Origin: Stigmatella aurantiaca
GTDB taxonomy: Bacteria > Myxococcota > Myxococcia > Myxococcales > Myxococcaceae
Assembly (NCBI RefSeq): GCF_900109545.1
Contig: NZ_FOAP01000003.1
Coordinates: 310,001 to 374,000, forward strand
Direction: 5' to 3'
Length of the DNA: 64,000 nucleotides
The position numbers and the translations under genes were made by a program. This document shows, piece by piece, positions 27,503 to 38,373 of the stretch (within the stretch, counting starts at the first letter, position 1; each line of letters begins with the position of its first letter). A model generated the notes under the pieces. The model was given only the letters and a program-made list of their open reading frames with translations, searched no databases and was not told the DNA's origin.

Positions 27503-28414
27503 ATGGCGCTGCGCGTTCACCACCTCAATTGCACGACGATGTGTCCACCGGGTGGCCGGTTGATGGACGGGCGCATGGACGTCTCGGGCCCGGCGGCGCT
27601 GGTGTGCCACTGCCTGCTGGTGGAGACGGACCGGAGCCTGGTGCTGGTGGACACAGGCTTTGGGCTCAATGACGTGCTGAGGCCCCGGCCCCGGCTGAGC
27701 CCGCTGTTCCTGAAGGGACTGTGCCGGCCCCAGCTCAGCGAGGGGATGACGGCCATCCGGCAGATCGAGCGGCTGGGCTTCAAGCCCACGGACGTGACGG
27801 ACATCCTGTTGACGCACCTGGACTTCGACCACGCGGGTGGGCTGGATGACTTCCCCTGGGCGCGGGTGCACCTGCTGGACGCGGAGTACCTGGGCGCGGT
27901 GGCGCAGAAGACGCCGCTCGACCAGCGGCGCTTCCGGCCCAGCCAGTGGATGAACGTGAACTGGGTCACCTACCCGAAGCCCGAGGCGGGAGAGCGCTGG
28001 TTCGGCTTCGAATGCGTGCGCGACCTCGCAGGCCTGCCGCCGGAATTGCTCCTCGTACCGTTGCAGGGCCACACGGTGGGACACTCGGGCATCGCGCTGC
28101 AGGTGGGTGGCCGGTGGCTGCTGCACGCGGGGGATGCGTACTTCCACCACCGGGAGATGGACGTGGACAAGCGGCGGTGCCCGCCGGGCCTGCGCTTCTA
28201 CCAGACGTTGATGGAGAAGAACCGGCGCCAGCGCCTGTACAACCAGGAGCGTCTGCGCGAGCTGGTGAAGGGCCACGGCTCCGAGGTGACGGTCTTCAGC
28301 GCCCACGACGCGGTGGAGTTCGAGCGGCTGGAGTCGCTGGAGAAGGTGCCGCTCGACTCGCCCTTCCTCACCTTCCCGCTGGAGAGCGAGCGCCCCCCCA
28401 CGCTGCACGCGTGA
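27503..28414 (+). CDS. MBL-fold metallohydrolase
   Basis: A 303-residue cytosolic metallo-beta-lactamase-fold enzyme. The metal-binding motif is complete as LLTHLDFDHAGGLDD (HxxFDHxxG region), with further ligands in GHTVGHSG, HAGDAYFH and a late His in VFSAHDAVEF. The pattern resembles the quorum-quenching lactonase/arylsulfatase-like MBL group and generic lactonases, but the substrate cannot be fixed. The ATG at 27503 is chosen because it begins the conserved ALRVHHLNC strand; the frame is open to 27419 with unrelated residues. It is convergent with the DUSAM gene across a long hairpin. Confidence 0.83.
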   Translation: MALRVHHLNCTTMCPPGGRLMDGRMDVSGPAALVCHCLLVETDRSLVLVDTGFGLNDVLRPRPRLSPLFLKGLCRPQLSEGMTAIRQIERLGFKPTDVTDILLTHLDFDHAGGLDDFPWARVHLLDAEYLGAVAQKTPLDQRRFRPSQWMNVNWVTYPKPEAGERWFGFECVRDLAGLPPELLLVPLQGHTVGHSGIALQVGGRWLLHAGDAYFHHREMDVDKRRCPPGLRFYQTLMEKNRRQRLYNQERLRELVKGHGSEVTVFSAHDAVEFERLESLEKVPLDSPFLTFPLESERPPTLHA

Positions 28415-28419
28415 AAGCG

Positions 28420-28462
28420 GGCGTTTGGGCACGGGACTGCAGTGCTCCCAAGCCTAAACGCC
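28420..28462. terminator. Long bidirectional hairpin
   Basis: Eleven-base arms GGCGTTTGGGC (28420-28430) and GCCTAAACGCC (28452-28462) pair fully with one G-U, and the 21-nt loop holds a further GGGA/TCCC stem. It separates the MBL gene from the convergent, lower-GC DUSAM gene and starts 6 bp after the MBL stop. Confidence 0.58.
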
Positions 28463-28492
28463 GTTCTCCGGGATTGATACAACCGGCGTTCG

Positions 28493-28873
28493 TTACGGCA
28501 ACTTGGCGAGCTTTGCGAGTTCGCCTTCGGCGATCTCTCGATACTCCGGTACAACTTCGACGGCTAGCACGTCTCGCATCTGTTGGCGTGCCCCTTCGAG
28601 ATCCCCAGCATCCTGGAGTTCGTACATCCGGAAGAGCGCGTCGCTGAGCCGATCCGAGCCCTCGCTGATCCGCTCCCGAATCTTCCGGAGCAAGGCGGTT
28701 GCACTCTCCACGTTGGCGAGGGCTGCTTTCGCTTCGGTGTCGCTGATGGCCACTGTTGGAGCCGAGCGCAGTAGAAGATCGCGTACGTCAGCTGTGAGGG
28801 CTAGGGCTTGCCCCTGCTGAACGCGGGTGTCCAGCACCCGGATTTCGTGCCACTCACCTTCCTCATGCTCCAT
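28493..28873 (-). CDS. DUSAM (DUF2379) domain protein, possible immunity protein
   Basis: A 126-residue all-helical cytosolic protein that matches the myxobacteria-specific DUSAM/DUF2379 family through HEIRVLDTRVQQGQALAL, RDLLLRSAPTVAIS, RISEGSDRLSDALFRMYELQ and VEVVPEYREIAEGEL. The function of DUSAM proteins is unknown. AAGGAG lies 10 bp before the ATG, and the gene follows the lipoprotein gene by only 7 bp, so the two are cotranscribed. Base composition is distinctly lower in GC than the neighbours. The arrangement, exported lipoprotein first and small cytosolic protein second, resembles SitA/SitI toxin-immunity cassettes; that role is a hypothesis. Confidence 0.8.
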   Translation of the reverse strand: MEHEEGEWHEIRVLDTRVQQGQALALTADVRDLLLRSAPTVAISDTEAKAALANVESATALLRKIRERISEGSDRLSDALFRMYELQDAGDLEGARQQMRDVLAVEVVPEYREIAEGELAKLAKLP

Positions 28874-28880
28874 GCGCTGA

Positions 28881-29414
28881 CTACTCCTTGCGGGGCCTAC
28901 AGGTGCGTAGGGGCCAGTTGCGCTGTCCCTCACAATAGCGGAAGCAGTCGTCGCACTTACCCGTCCATCCCTTGTCCTTGCACGTGTAGTAGCTCTTGAT
29001 GCATCGCTGCTTCCACTCTGGGAGTTCGGCAATGCTGGTCCAGTCTTCCGCCTGCTCCACTTCGGCTACGTCTGCGTCCGCTACTTCCTTCGCCTCGGGA
29101 TTTGCTGCTGCGTAGAGACTCTCGAAGGTCTTGAGGATCTTCGCCGCTTCCAGAGGGTCCGCTCCGCACCTCTGCACCGGGGAGAGGGGATGGTTCTGGA
29201 TACAGCAACTCATCGAGTTCCAGCAGGCTCCAGCAGTCTGGGCAAGGGAGGCCGACGGGTTGGGTCCGGTAGCGGGGAGTCGCTGCGGATCAACCACAGC
29301 GAGCGGCGCGAGAGCACGGGTAGCAGTGATGTGGGCTCCCGTGGAACAGCCTCCCATCAGGGCCGTGATCATGACCGGCAACCCAAGGACAAGGATTCGA
29401 TTCTCCTTAGAAAT
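28881..29414 (-). CDS. Cys-rich lipoprotein, possible polymorphic toxin
   Basis: A lipoprotein of about 177 residues. The mature part begins at the Cys of ALMGGC and contains cysteine clusters (ACWNSMSCC) and a Cys/Trp-rich C-terminal domain (PEWKQRCIKSYYTCKDKGW, KCDDCFRYCEGQRNWPL, then TCRP). The only standard start, TTG at 29381, gives a 10-residue leader too short to act as a signal peptide. Extending in frame to an ATT at 29414 restores SKENRILVLGLPVMITALMGGC, a well-formed lipoprotein signal. It sits 10 bp after the DUF2183 stop and 7 bp before the DUSAM gene. I do not recognise an enzymatic family; a secreted or exchanged toxin is inferred from the architecture. Confidence 0.65.
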   Translation of the reverse strand: MSKENRILVLGLPVMITALMGGCSTGAHITATRALAPLAVVDPQRLPATGPNPSASLAQTAGACWNSMSCCIQNHPLSPVQRCGADPLEAAKILKTFESLYAAANPEAKEVADADVAEVEQAEDWTSIAELPEWKQRCIKSYYTCKDKGWTGKCDDCFRYCEGQRNWPLRTCRPRKE

Positions 29415-29424
29415 GACGAGGCCC

Positions 29425-30576
29425 CTACTCGCGGTCGAGGGCGTCCAGCACCGTCCGGGCTTCCGCGTCCTCGCGCTGGTGCTCTTCCACGCGCGGCACC
29501 TCTTCCCAGCGGATCCACCCGGCCTTGGCCGCGTGCCGGGCCGCCGTCACCGTGTCGTCCACCACCACCATCTGGCTGCCCGCCCGGCGCACCTGCTCCG
29601 CGATGCGCGCCAGCTCCACCGCCCGCTTCTCCTTCGACGGCACGTTGCGGATGTACACGCACTTCACCCGCCCCGGGTACTCGCGGACGATGGTCCGGTA
29701 GTGCTCCGCGTCCTCCTGGCCGCTGTCCCCAATCAGGATGAAGGGCAGGTGCTCCAGCGTGCCCATCACCGCGCGAATCTTGTCCAGCTTGTGCCCATGC
29801 CCGCCCCCCGGCGCGAACCCGTGGCGCGACAGCCCCCAGTCCCGCAGCAGCAGCGGGCCCGCCGGAATCCGGTGCAGCGACAGGAACTCGTCCAGGTGCT
29901 CGTACAGGTTCCACGGGCTGCTGGAGACATAGAAGATGGGGTTCGTCTCCAGCCCCTTACTGCCGTCGTGCAGCGCCTTGTAAAAGGCATCCACGCCCTC
30001 GAAGGGCAGGCGCGTGCGGTGCTCCGTCAGGAACAGCGTCCATGCCCGCTTCACCGGGTTCGTCACCCCCGTGACGATGACCGTGTCGTCGATGTCGCTG
30101 ATGACGCCCAGCTCCGCCTCCGCCCCCGCCACCAGCACCGGCGCGGACACCGTGGGCACCCCTTCCGGCTCCGGCGCGAGCAGCTCCAGCTTCACGAAGT
30201 TCCACCCCGGCTGCACCCCCGCCGGGGGCTCCACCCACAGCGTGAGGAAGCCCTCCTCGTCCGTGGTGCCCTCCCAGCGCTTCTCCTCCCAGTGCACCGC
30301 CACCCGCGCCCCGCCCAGCTCCCGCGTCGCATACCGCTGGTACGAGGCGATGGCGCTGCCCACCAGCGTGCGCCGCAGGTGCGCGGGCCGCACGTCCCGG
30401 TCCTCCAGCACCCGCGCCTGGATGAGCACCCGCTCCGGGGAGCCATACCCGCGGTAGGGCAGAATCCGCGGAGGCCGCGCCCACTTCAGCTGGCGCCGGA
30501 CCCGGCGGCTCCATGCGTCCCACGTGGCGTCGGCTCGAACGGCGAACTCGAAGAAGGAGGACTTGAAGGCAGGCAT
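29425..30576 (-). CDS. DUF2183 (App1-like) phosphatase domain protein
   Basis: A 383-residue soluble protein. The N-terminal 140 residues form a beta-rich domain, and the C-terminal part is DUF2183, a HAD-like domain related to yeast App1 phosphatidate phosphatase. Motif I is GVISDIDDTVIVTG with the two catalytic aspartates, motif II is FYVSSSPWNLYEHL, and ILIGDSGQEDAEHY supplies the last acidic pair. It therefore probably dephosphorylates a phospholipid or similar substrate. The start at 30576 gives the family N-terminus. The gene is divergent from the hybrid histidine kinase and its stop is 10 bp from the lower-GC lipoprotein gene. Confidence 0.86.
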   Translation of the reverse strand: MPAFKSSFFEFAVRADATWDAWSRRVRRQLKWARPPRILPYRGYGSPERVLIQARVLEDRDVRPAHLRRTLVGSAIASYQRYATRELGGARVAVHWEEKRWEGTTDEEGFLTLWVEPPAGVQPGWNFVKLELLAPEPEGVPTVSAPVLVAGAEAELGVISDIDDTVIVTGVTNPVKRAWTLFLTEHRTRLPFEGVDAFYKALHDGSKGLETNPIFYVSSSPWNLYEHLDEFLSLHRIPAGPLLLRDWGLSRHGFAPGGGHGHKLDKIRAVMGTLEHLPFILIGDSGQEDAEHYRTIVREYPGRVKCVYIRNVPSKEKRAVELARIAEQVRRAGSQMVVVDDTVTAARHAAKAGWIRWEEVPRVEEHQREDAEARTVLDALDRE

Positions 30577-30713
30577 GGTCGAGGGGCCTCTAGTGTACTT
30601 GGCCTTTCCCGCAGCCTCCCATTGTCTTCGGCCAGGTGTCACACCCCGGTTTTCCCCGCTTCATGAGAAATATGGAGTTCCCTCCCGCCCCCGTCGCGGG
30701 TACCGTCTCCGGG

Positions 30714-30733
30714 GACGTTACCTAGCGAACGTC
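30714..30733. promoter_or_regulatory. GACGTT/AACGTC inverted repeat
   Basis: Six-base arms GACGTT and AACGTC with an 8-nt spacer lie in the divergent region between the DUF2183 and histidine kinase genes. A third AACGTC half-site occurs at 30781-30786. It is a weak operator candidate. Confidence 0.22.
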
Positions 30734-32921
30734 GGCACCCTCCACGAACCCCCTGGGGGGCCTTCGAGGGCTCGCGGGAGAACGTCAAGCACCGGGCCTG
30801 CTTCCATCGGGGGGGACATAGGAATGATTTACCGCCAGGAATCCGATCGCCTCCCATTAGAGCACCATGTGCCCACCGGGCAGGTCACGGCGAGCCGTGG
30901 CGCTGCCCCCACCGCGCCCCGCCCGCTGAACGAGCAGCTCCGGCTGGAGCGCCTCCGCAGCTACGGCATCCTCGACACGCCTCCCGAGCCCCCGTTCGAT
31001 GATCTCGCCCGCCTGGCGGCCCTGCTGTGTCACGCGCCCACCGCCTTCATCTCGCTGACGGACGAGACGCGCCAGTGGTTCAAGGCCTGCATGGGAACGA
31101 GCGGCGACGCCCAGGAGCTCCCCCGGGACGACTCCTTCTGCACCTACGCCATCCTGCAGACCCAGCCCTTCGTGATTCCGGACGCCTCGCTCGACCCACG
31201 CTTCCGGGACAACCCCAATGTCACCGGCGGGCGGCGCATCCGCTTCTACGCCGCGGCGCCGCTGCTCACCGAGGACGGGCTCGCGCTCGGCACGCTGTGT
31301 GTGCTCGGCCGCGAGCCCCAGGAACTCTCCGCGCAGCAGGGCCAAGCCCTGGAAGCCCTGGCCCGGCAGGTGGTCAGCCAGCTGGAGCTGCGGCGCTTGA
31401 ACCTCCACCAGCAGCGGCTCATCCAGGAGCTGCGCACCACCAACGAGCGGCTGGAGCGGATCCAACACGCCACCAACGACATCATCTGGGACTGGGATGT
31501 GGTGGCGGGCCGGGTGATGTGGAACTCCCGCATCACCGAGGTGCTCGGCTACCCCCTGGAGCAGGTGGGGGAGCAGTCCAACTGGTGGTACCGCCACATC
31601 CACCCGGATGACCAGGAGCGCCTGGCCCAGAGCTTCCAGCGGGCCCTGGCCGAGGGCGCCTCGAAGTGGACGGCGGAGTACAGCCTGCGCCGCGCCAACG
31701 GCACCTGGGCCCGCGTGCTGGATCGCAGCACCATCCAGCGCGACGCGGCCGGCAAGCCCGTGCGCATCTACGGGGCGGTGGTGGACCTGAGCGAGCGCGA
31801 GGAGATGCGCACCCGCCTGGCGCTGGCCGACCGCATGGCCTCGGTGGGCACGCTCGCGGCGGGCGTGGCGCATGAAATCAACAACCCCCTGGCCTACGTC
31901 ATCGCCAACCTGGACTTCACCCTCCAGGAGGTGAACACCGCGGGCGCCCCCCCCGTGACCGAGCTGTGCGAGGCGCTCCAGGAGGCCCGGGAGGGCGCCG
32001 AGCGCATGCGCCTCATCGTCCGGGACCTGAAGATGTTCAGCCGGCCCGATGACGAGCGCCTGGAGCGGGTGGAGCTCTGCCACGCCATCGACTCGGCGGC
32101 GACGATGGCCTGGAACGAGATCCGCCACCGGGCGCGGCTGGTGAAGGACTACCAGCCCGTGCCCCCGCTGTACGCGAACGAGGCCCGGCTGGGCCAGGTG
32201 TTCCTCAACCTGCTGGTGAACGCCGCGCACGCCATCCCCGAGGGGGCCGCGGACCGCAATGAAATCCACGTCTCCACGCGGCTGGACGCCGCGGGCCGCA
32301 TCGTCGCCGAGGTGCGCGACACGGGCAGCGGGATTCCCGCGGAGATCCGCTCGCGCATCCTCGAGCCGTTCTTCACCACCAAGCCCACGGGCGTGGGCAC
32401 GGGCCTGGGGCTGTCCATCTGCCACGGCATCGTCAGCAGCCTGCACGGCGAGCTTCAGTTCGAGAGCGAGGTGGGCCGGGGCTCGGTGTTCCGCGTGGTG
32501 CTCCCCGTCCCAGCGCCGGTGGAGACAGAGGACGCTCCCCTGGAGCCCACGCCCCAGGCCCCCCGCCGCAGCCACATCCTGGTGGTGGACGATGAGCCCC
32601 TGGTGCTCAGCGCCCTCAAGCGCACGCTCCTCGAGGAGCACGACGTCACCGTCTTCTCCCGGGCCCGGGCGGCGCTGGAGTGGCTGGAGCAGGGCCTTCC
32701 GTGGGACCTCATCCTCTGTGACTTGATGATGCCGGAGATGACGGGGATGGACTTCCACGAGGAGCTGAGCCGGCGGATGCCGGAGCGGGCCGGCCAGGTC
32801 GTCTTCGTCACCGGGGGGGCGTTCACCGCCAAGGCCCGGGACTTCCTCGGACGGGTGCCGAACCCGCGCACCGAGAAGCCCTTCGAGGCGCGGGCGCTGC
32901 GCGAGCTGGTGAACGCCCGGC

Positions 32922-34820
<1,899 letters not shown>

Positions 34821-34837
34821 TGCCGGGCTCCTCTGCC

Positions 34838-35923
34838 TCAGGCGAAGCGGATGATGTGCTTGATGCCGCCGGACTTGCCGGTCACCACCTTCTGGAAGTC
34901 CTCGGGCGGATGGCGCTCGGTGAGAATCGCCTCCAGCTGCCCCGGCCAGCGCTCCTGGAAGCGCGCCAGGTCCTCCAGGGCGGCCTGGAAGTCCGCCTCC
35001 GAGGCATTCACGGTGCCCAGCACCAGCTGGTTCTTCAACACCAGCTGCTTGAGCAGCGCCGCGCCGTCCAGCTCCAGCGGCTCCTTCTTCCCGGGGACCC
35101 CGGTGAAGATGAACACCCCGTTGGGCCCGAGCACCTTGAGCACCTCGAAGCCCGCCTTCGCGGAGCCCGAGGCCTCGTACACCACGTCCACGGGGCCCGC
35201 GCGCTGGGTGAGCGCCTCCGCCCCCACCTCTTTCGAGGAGAGGTAGGGCGCCCCCACCGCCTCGGCCACCGCCGCCTTGGCGTTGGGCTTCGGCGAGCGC
35301 GAGTACACCGTGGTGTCATGGCCGGCGCGCTTCAAGGCCATGGCCCCCAGGAGCCCCACGGGCCCGGCGCCCAGCACGACCGCGTGCCCCGGCTGCTTCT
35401 TCCACGGCAGCCGCCGCTTGAGCACCTCCAGCTCCCGCAGCGCCTTCTCCGCGATGGTGAGGGGCTCGGTGAGCACCGCCACCCCGCGCAGCGCGGCGGG
35501 CACCGGGTGCAGGTAGGCCGCCTCCTCCACGAAGAACTCCGCGCAGAAGCCATGGGCCTTCTGGATGCCGCGCTCCCGGTAGTCCCCCGTCACGCAGAAA
35601 TCCGGATTCCCGCTGCGGCACGCGGCGCAGGCCTCGTGGGGACAGGGCCGCCGCACGCGCGGGACGACCAGGTCCCCCGGCTTCAGGCCCTTCACCTGCG
35701 CGCCCACCTCCACCACCTCCCCCAGCGCCTCGTGGCCCATGATGAGGAACTCCTCGCCCTCGGGGGGGGCACCGTGCTGGAACTCGGCGATCTCCTGGTC
35801 CGTGCCGCACACGCCCACCTCCAGCGTGCGTACCCGTACCCCCGTGGCGGAGCTCAACCGGGGCTCCGCCACGTCGATGACGCGCACCTCACGGGACTTC
35901 GGAATCGCGGCGACGGCCTTCAT
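34838..35923 (-). CDS. gdh: Glucose 1-dehydrogenase (zinc MDR type)
   Basis: A 361-residue medium-chain dehydrogenase of the glucose dehydrogenase subgroup. Zinc ligands appear in [10 protein letters not shown] and MGHEALGEV, a structural-zinc cysteine set in [17 protein letters not shown], and the nucleotide-binding turn as [16 protein letters not shown]. The C-terminus with [13 protein letters not shown] and IKHIIRF is typical of archaeal and bacterial enzymes that oxidise D-glucose to gluconolactone with NAD(P)+. GGAGGG lies 8 bp before the ATG at 35923. Being cotranscribed with a GH15 enzyme that would release glucose, the two suggest a small internal glucan-to-gluconate route. Confidence 0.9.
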   Translation of the reverse strand: MKAVAAIPKSREVRVIDVAEPRLSSATGVRVRTLEVGVCGTDQEIAEFQHGAPPEGEEFLIMGHEALGEVVEVGAQVKGLKPGDLVVPRVRRPCPHEACAACRSGNPDFCVTGDYRERGIQKAHGFCAEFFVEEAAYLHPVPAALRGVAVLTEPLTIAEKALRELEVLKRRLPWKKQPGHAVVLGAGPVGLLGAMALKRAGHDTTVYSRSPKPNAKAAVAEAVGAPYLSSKEVGAEALTQRAGPVDVVYEASGSAKAGFEVLKVLGPNGVFIFTGVPGKKEPLELDGAALLKQLVLKNQLVLGTVNASEADFQAALEDLARFQERWPGQLEAILTERHPPEDFQKVVTGKSGGIKHIIRFA

Positions 35924-36093
35924 GCGGTGCACCCTCCAGGAGAAGAGGCCATAGATGCCCTACCCCCCTGCCGGGCGCAGGGCCCCTGGAGAACCGGGGC
36001 CCGGGGGTGAACAGTCGAGCGGCCCGAGGTGCCGGAAGGTCAACGTTGCCGGCCCCCATGGATTCCAGGTGCCAGGGCGGGTGGGCGGGGTTT

Positions 36094-36675
36094 ATGACAG
36101 GGGCCGTGACCGACCCCGCCTCGCAGGGAATTGCCTCGGACGAAGCCCCCGCCTACCGCTCCCGGTCGCTGCGCATCAGCACCGTGGGCTTCCTGCTGCT
36201 CGCCGCGCCCTTCCTCGTCTTCGGGGGGATGATGCTCCTGCTCAAGACGCGCGTGGAGCTGCACTGCGATCCAGGGGGGTGCCAGCTCTTCCACCTCAGC
36301 TGGGTGACGTCCCAGCGCGTGGAACTCTTCCCGCTGGGGGAGCTCCAGGGGGCCCTGGTCGACCGCAACCGCAGCAGCCGGGCGGGCGCGGAGCCCCTCT
36401 ACCGGCCGGTGCTGGAGACGGCCCGGGGCAAGTTCCCCCTCAGCTACCGCTGGCTGAACGACGAGGCCGAGGCGGCGCGCACGGTGAGCATCCTCCAGCG
36501 CTACCTGGCCAACCCCATGGCCACCCAAGGCCGGACCCTGGTGCTCTTCCATGACCACCGGCGCACCCCGCTGCTCGTGGGCAGCGCCTTCAGCGCGGTG
36601 GGGCTCGCGCTGGTGGGGCTGAGCCTGTGGATGGCGCTCAAGTTGCGGAAGGCATCCGCCAGTCCCAGAGGATGA
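36094..36675 (+). CDS. Two-helix membrane protein, function unknown
   Basis: A 193-residue protein with a membrane helix near the N-terminus (about 31-53, VGFLLLAAPFLVFGGMMLLL), a soluble domain of about 110 residues and a second helix close to the C-terminus (about 160-183). The soluble part begins with VELHCDPGGCQLF, two cysteines five residues apart. The ATG at 36094 is chosen over two upstream starts because it gives a compact N-terminus before the first helix. The architecture resembles DUF3592-like proteins, but I cannot name the family. It overlaps the convergent GNAT gene by 38 bp. Confidence 0.65.
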   Translation: MTGAVTDPASQGIASDEAPAYRSRSLRISTVGFLLLAAPFLVFGGMMLLLKTRVELHCDPGGCQLFHLSWVTSQRVELFPLGELQGALVDRNRSSRAGAEPLYRPVLETARGKFPLSYRWLNDEAEAARTVSILQRYLANPMATQGRTLVLFHDHRRTPLLVGSAFSAVGLALVGLSLWMALKLRKASASPRG

Positions 36676-37213
36676 CGGCCCACTCCTCCAGCGCATCCCG
36701 GTAGGTGTGCACCGTCTGGAACCCCACGCGCTCGTGCGCGCGCAGGGAGCGGCGGTTGCGGGTGGCCACCTCCGTGAGGAGCAGGTCGAAGCGCGGCCGG
36801 TAGCGCTCCCGGTGGTGGTGGTAGAGCTGATCGAACAGGCCCTGTCCCCGGTGGGCCTTGCCGACGCAGATCTGCCCCATCACATAAAAGCGCGCCTGCG
36901 TGAGCGGCTGGCCCTGGTACTCCAGCGTCTCGAAGAGCTGGAACATGGGCACCAGCTCGGGGCACAGGGCCTGGCACTCCCGGAGCATCGTGAGCGCATA
37001 CGCCACGGGCGTCTGCCCCTGACGCACGACGATGCTGGGCGCCAGCGCATGCATCTGCTGGAGCGTGTCCAGGCTGTGCCGCACCGTTACGAACCCCTGG
37101 GAGCCCTCCTCCTCGGGCGAAATGTCCCCCCGGAGGTTCTCCCGTTGCAGCGCCAGGATGTGTTCGAGGTCGGCGGTGTCCCGCGCCATGTCCGCCCAGT
37201 AGTGCGAGCTCAT
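36638..37213 (-). CDS. GNAT family N-acetyltransferase
   Basis: A 191-residue acetyltransferase. The acetyl-CoA-binding motif appears as VGKAHRGQGLFDQLYH, followed by LLLTEVATRNRRSLRAHERVGF, the usual beta5-alpha4 region with a conserved Asn-Xaa-Arg-Ser. The N-terminal part (SSHYWADMARDTADLEHIL) is helical. Its ATG overlaps the stop of the upstream zincin-like gene as ATGA, so the two are translationally coupled and probably act together. The substrate is unknown. Its 3' end overlaps the convergent membrane-protein gene. Confidence 0.82.
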   Translation of the reverse strand: MSSHYWADMARDTADLEHILALQRENLRGDISPEEEGSQGFVTVRHSLDTLQQMHALAPSIVVRQGQTPVAYALTMLRECQALCPELVPMFQLFETLEYQGQPLTQARFYVMGQICVGKAHRGQGLFDQLYHHHRERYRPRFDLLLTEVATRNRRSLRAHERVGFQTVHTYRDALEEWAVILWDWRMPSAT

Positions 37214-38178
37214 ACCTTGGAAGAGTCCTCCTCGGAGGAGGACTGCTTCGCCGACGGCGTCCACCCGATGAAGAGGTTGGTGTCGTCGAAGAAATCCGGA
37301 TCGGGATTTTGCATGCGCAGCATCCGCTGCTTCTCGTACTTCTGCCGGCGCTCCTGCTGCTCGGTCCAATCCTCCAGGGTGTAGGTGGGGTAGGCCTGCG
37401 TCTTCATCAGGATGTTCTCTTCCACGAGCACGCCGGTTCCAAACGCCAGCGAGCCGGTGCCCACCGCCTTGCAGGAATAGCCCATGGCCTTCGAGAAGGT
37501 GGAGGGCGTCACCTTCACTTGCGAGGAGACGCGCTGGACGAACGAGAAGGGCACCTTCTTGGTGACCGCGCACAGGAGCAACCCTCCAAACGCCGCCATC
37601 GCGAAGCCCACCCCGTTCCGGAGGACCTCGGCCTCCTTGGGGTGCTGATTCACGTTGTTGAACTCGTGCGCCAGGGTCGAGATGAACCGGCCGGCCAGGT
37701 CGCTGTCCTTGTCCACCTTGGACATCGTGTACTTGAACATGCTGTGAAACAGGACCCCTGAGTTGTAATAGAGATAGCCCGTGGGCATCGTGGGGGCGTG
37801 GGCCTGGCGGGCCGCGATGAGGTGCGCCACCCAGATGTCATACCAGCCCAACCGGGGGTCCATCCCGAGACGTCTCTTGTTCTCGATCATCTGGTTCTGG
37901 AGCTTGGGCAGCCACGACCGGAACGAGAACATCACCGGCGACAGCGGGGGCGCGTAGAGCTGGACGTCGTGCTGGGCGTTCGCCTGGGCCGACGGGATGC
38001 TCGGCTTCAACTTCATGTATTCGTTATGCGCCTGGTCCTCGATATTCGGCGCATCGAAGGAGCGCCTCTGCTGCTGGGCCACCTTCTGGGGCAGCTCGGT
38101 GACGCGGTTGATGAAGTACTTGAAGCACTCGAAGGCTCCCTGGGGGGGACCTCCCTTGTTGTCATTCGGGTCGCGCAT
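37210..38178 (-). CDS. Degenerate zincin-like (M48-related?) membrane protein
   Basis: A 322-residue protein. Its middle resembles M48 peptidases: PTGYLYYNSGVLFHSMF (131-147) is like the strand and turn before the active-site helix, and STLAHEFNNVNQHP (167-180) sits where HExxH is expected, but the second His is Asn175. Two weakly hydrophobic stretches (about 188-206 and 232-256) may contact membrane. The C-terminus is charged and coiled. If the M48 relation is right, zinc binding is impaired and the protein is a pseudoprotease; otherwise it is an unknown family. It is coupled by ATGA to the downstream GNAT gene. Confidence 0.6.
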   Translation of the reverse strand: MRDPNDNKGGPPQGAFECFKYFINRVTELPQKVAQQQRRSFDAPNIEDQAHNEYMKLKPSIPSAQANAQHDVQLYAPPLSPVMFSFRSWLPKLQNQMIENKRRLGMDPRLGWYDIWVAHLIAARQAHAPTMPTGYLYYNSGVLFHSMFKYTMSKVDKDSDLAGRFISTLAHEFNNVNQHPKEAEVLRNGVGFAMAAFGGLLLCAVTKKVPFSFVQRVSSQVKVTPSTFSKAMGYSCKAVGTGSLAFGTGVLVEENILMKTQAYPTYTLEDWTEQQERRQKYEKQRMLRMQNPDPDFFDDTNLFIGWTPSAKQSSSEEDSSKV

Positions 38179-38373
38179 GTCCGGGAGGCTCTCCAGCGGG
38201 GAAGATGCCGGAGTCTACTGGCTCCTCCCACCCTGGGGGAGCCCCCCACTGGTCAAGCCCCTCGGAAGAACCCGGTGGGTGTTTCAGCCTCCCGCCTGAA
38301 TGTGACGTACCCGATGGTGGCCGGAGTGCCGCGTTGACGGCCGCCCCGGGGAAGGCTCGTGTGGTGTGAGCCC

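Noticed and set aside
35980-36002. GGGCCCC/GGGGCCC inverted repeat upstream of the 36094 gene
   Set aside because: Made only of G and C, with 7-bp arms expected by chance several times in a region this GC-rich; no positional support.
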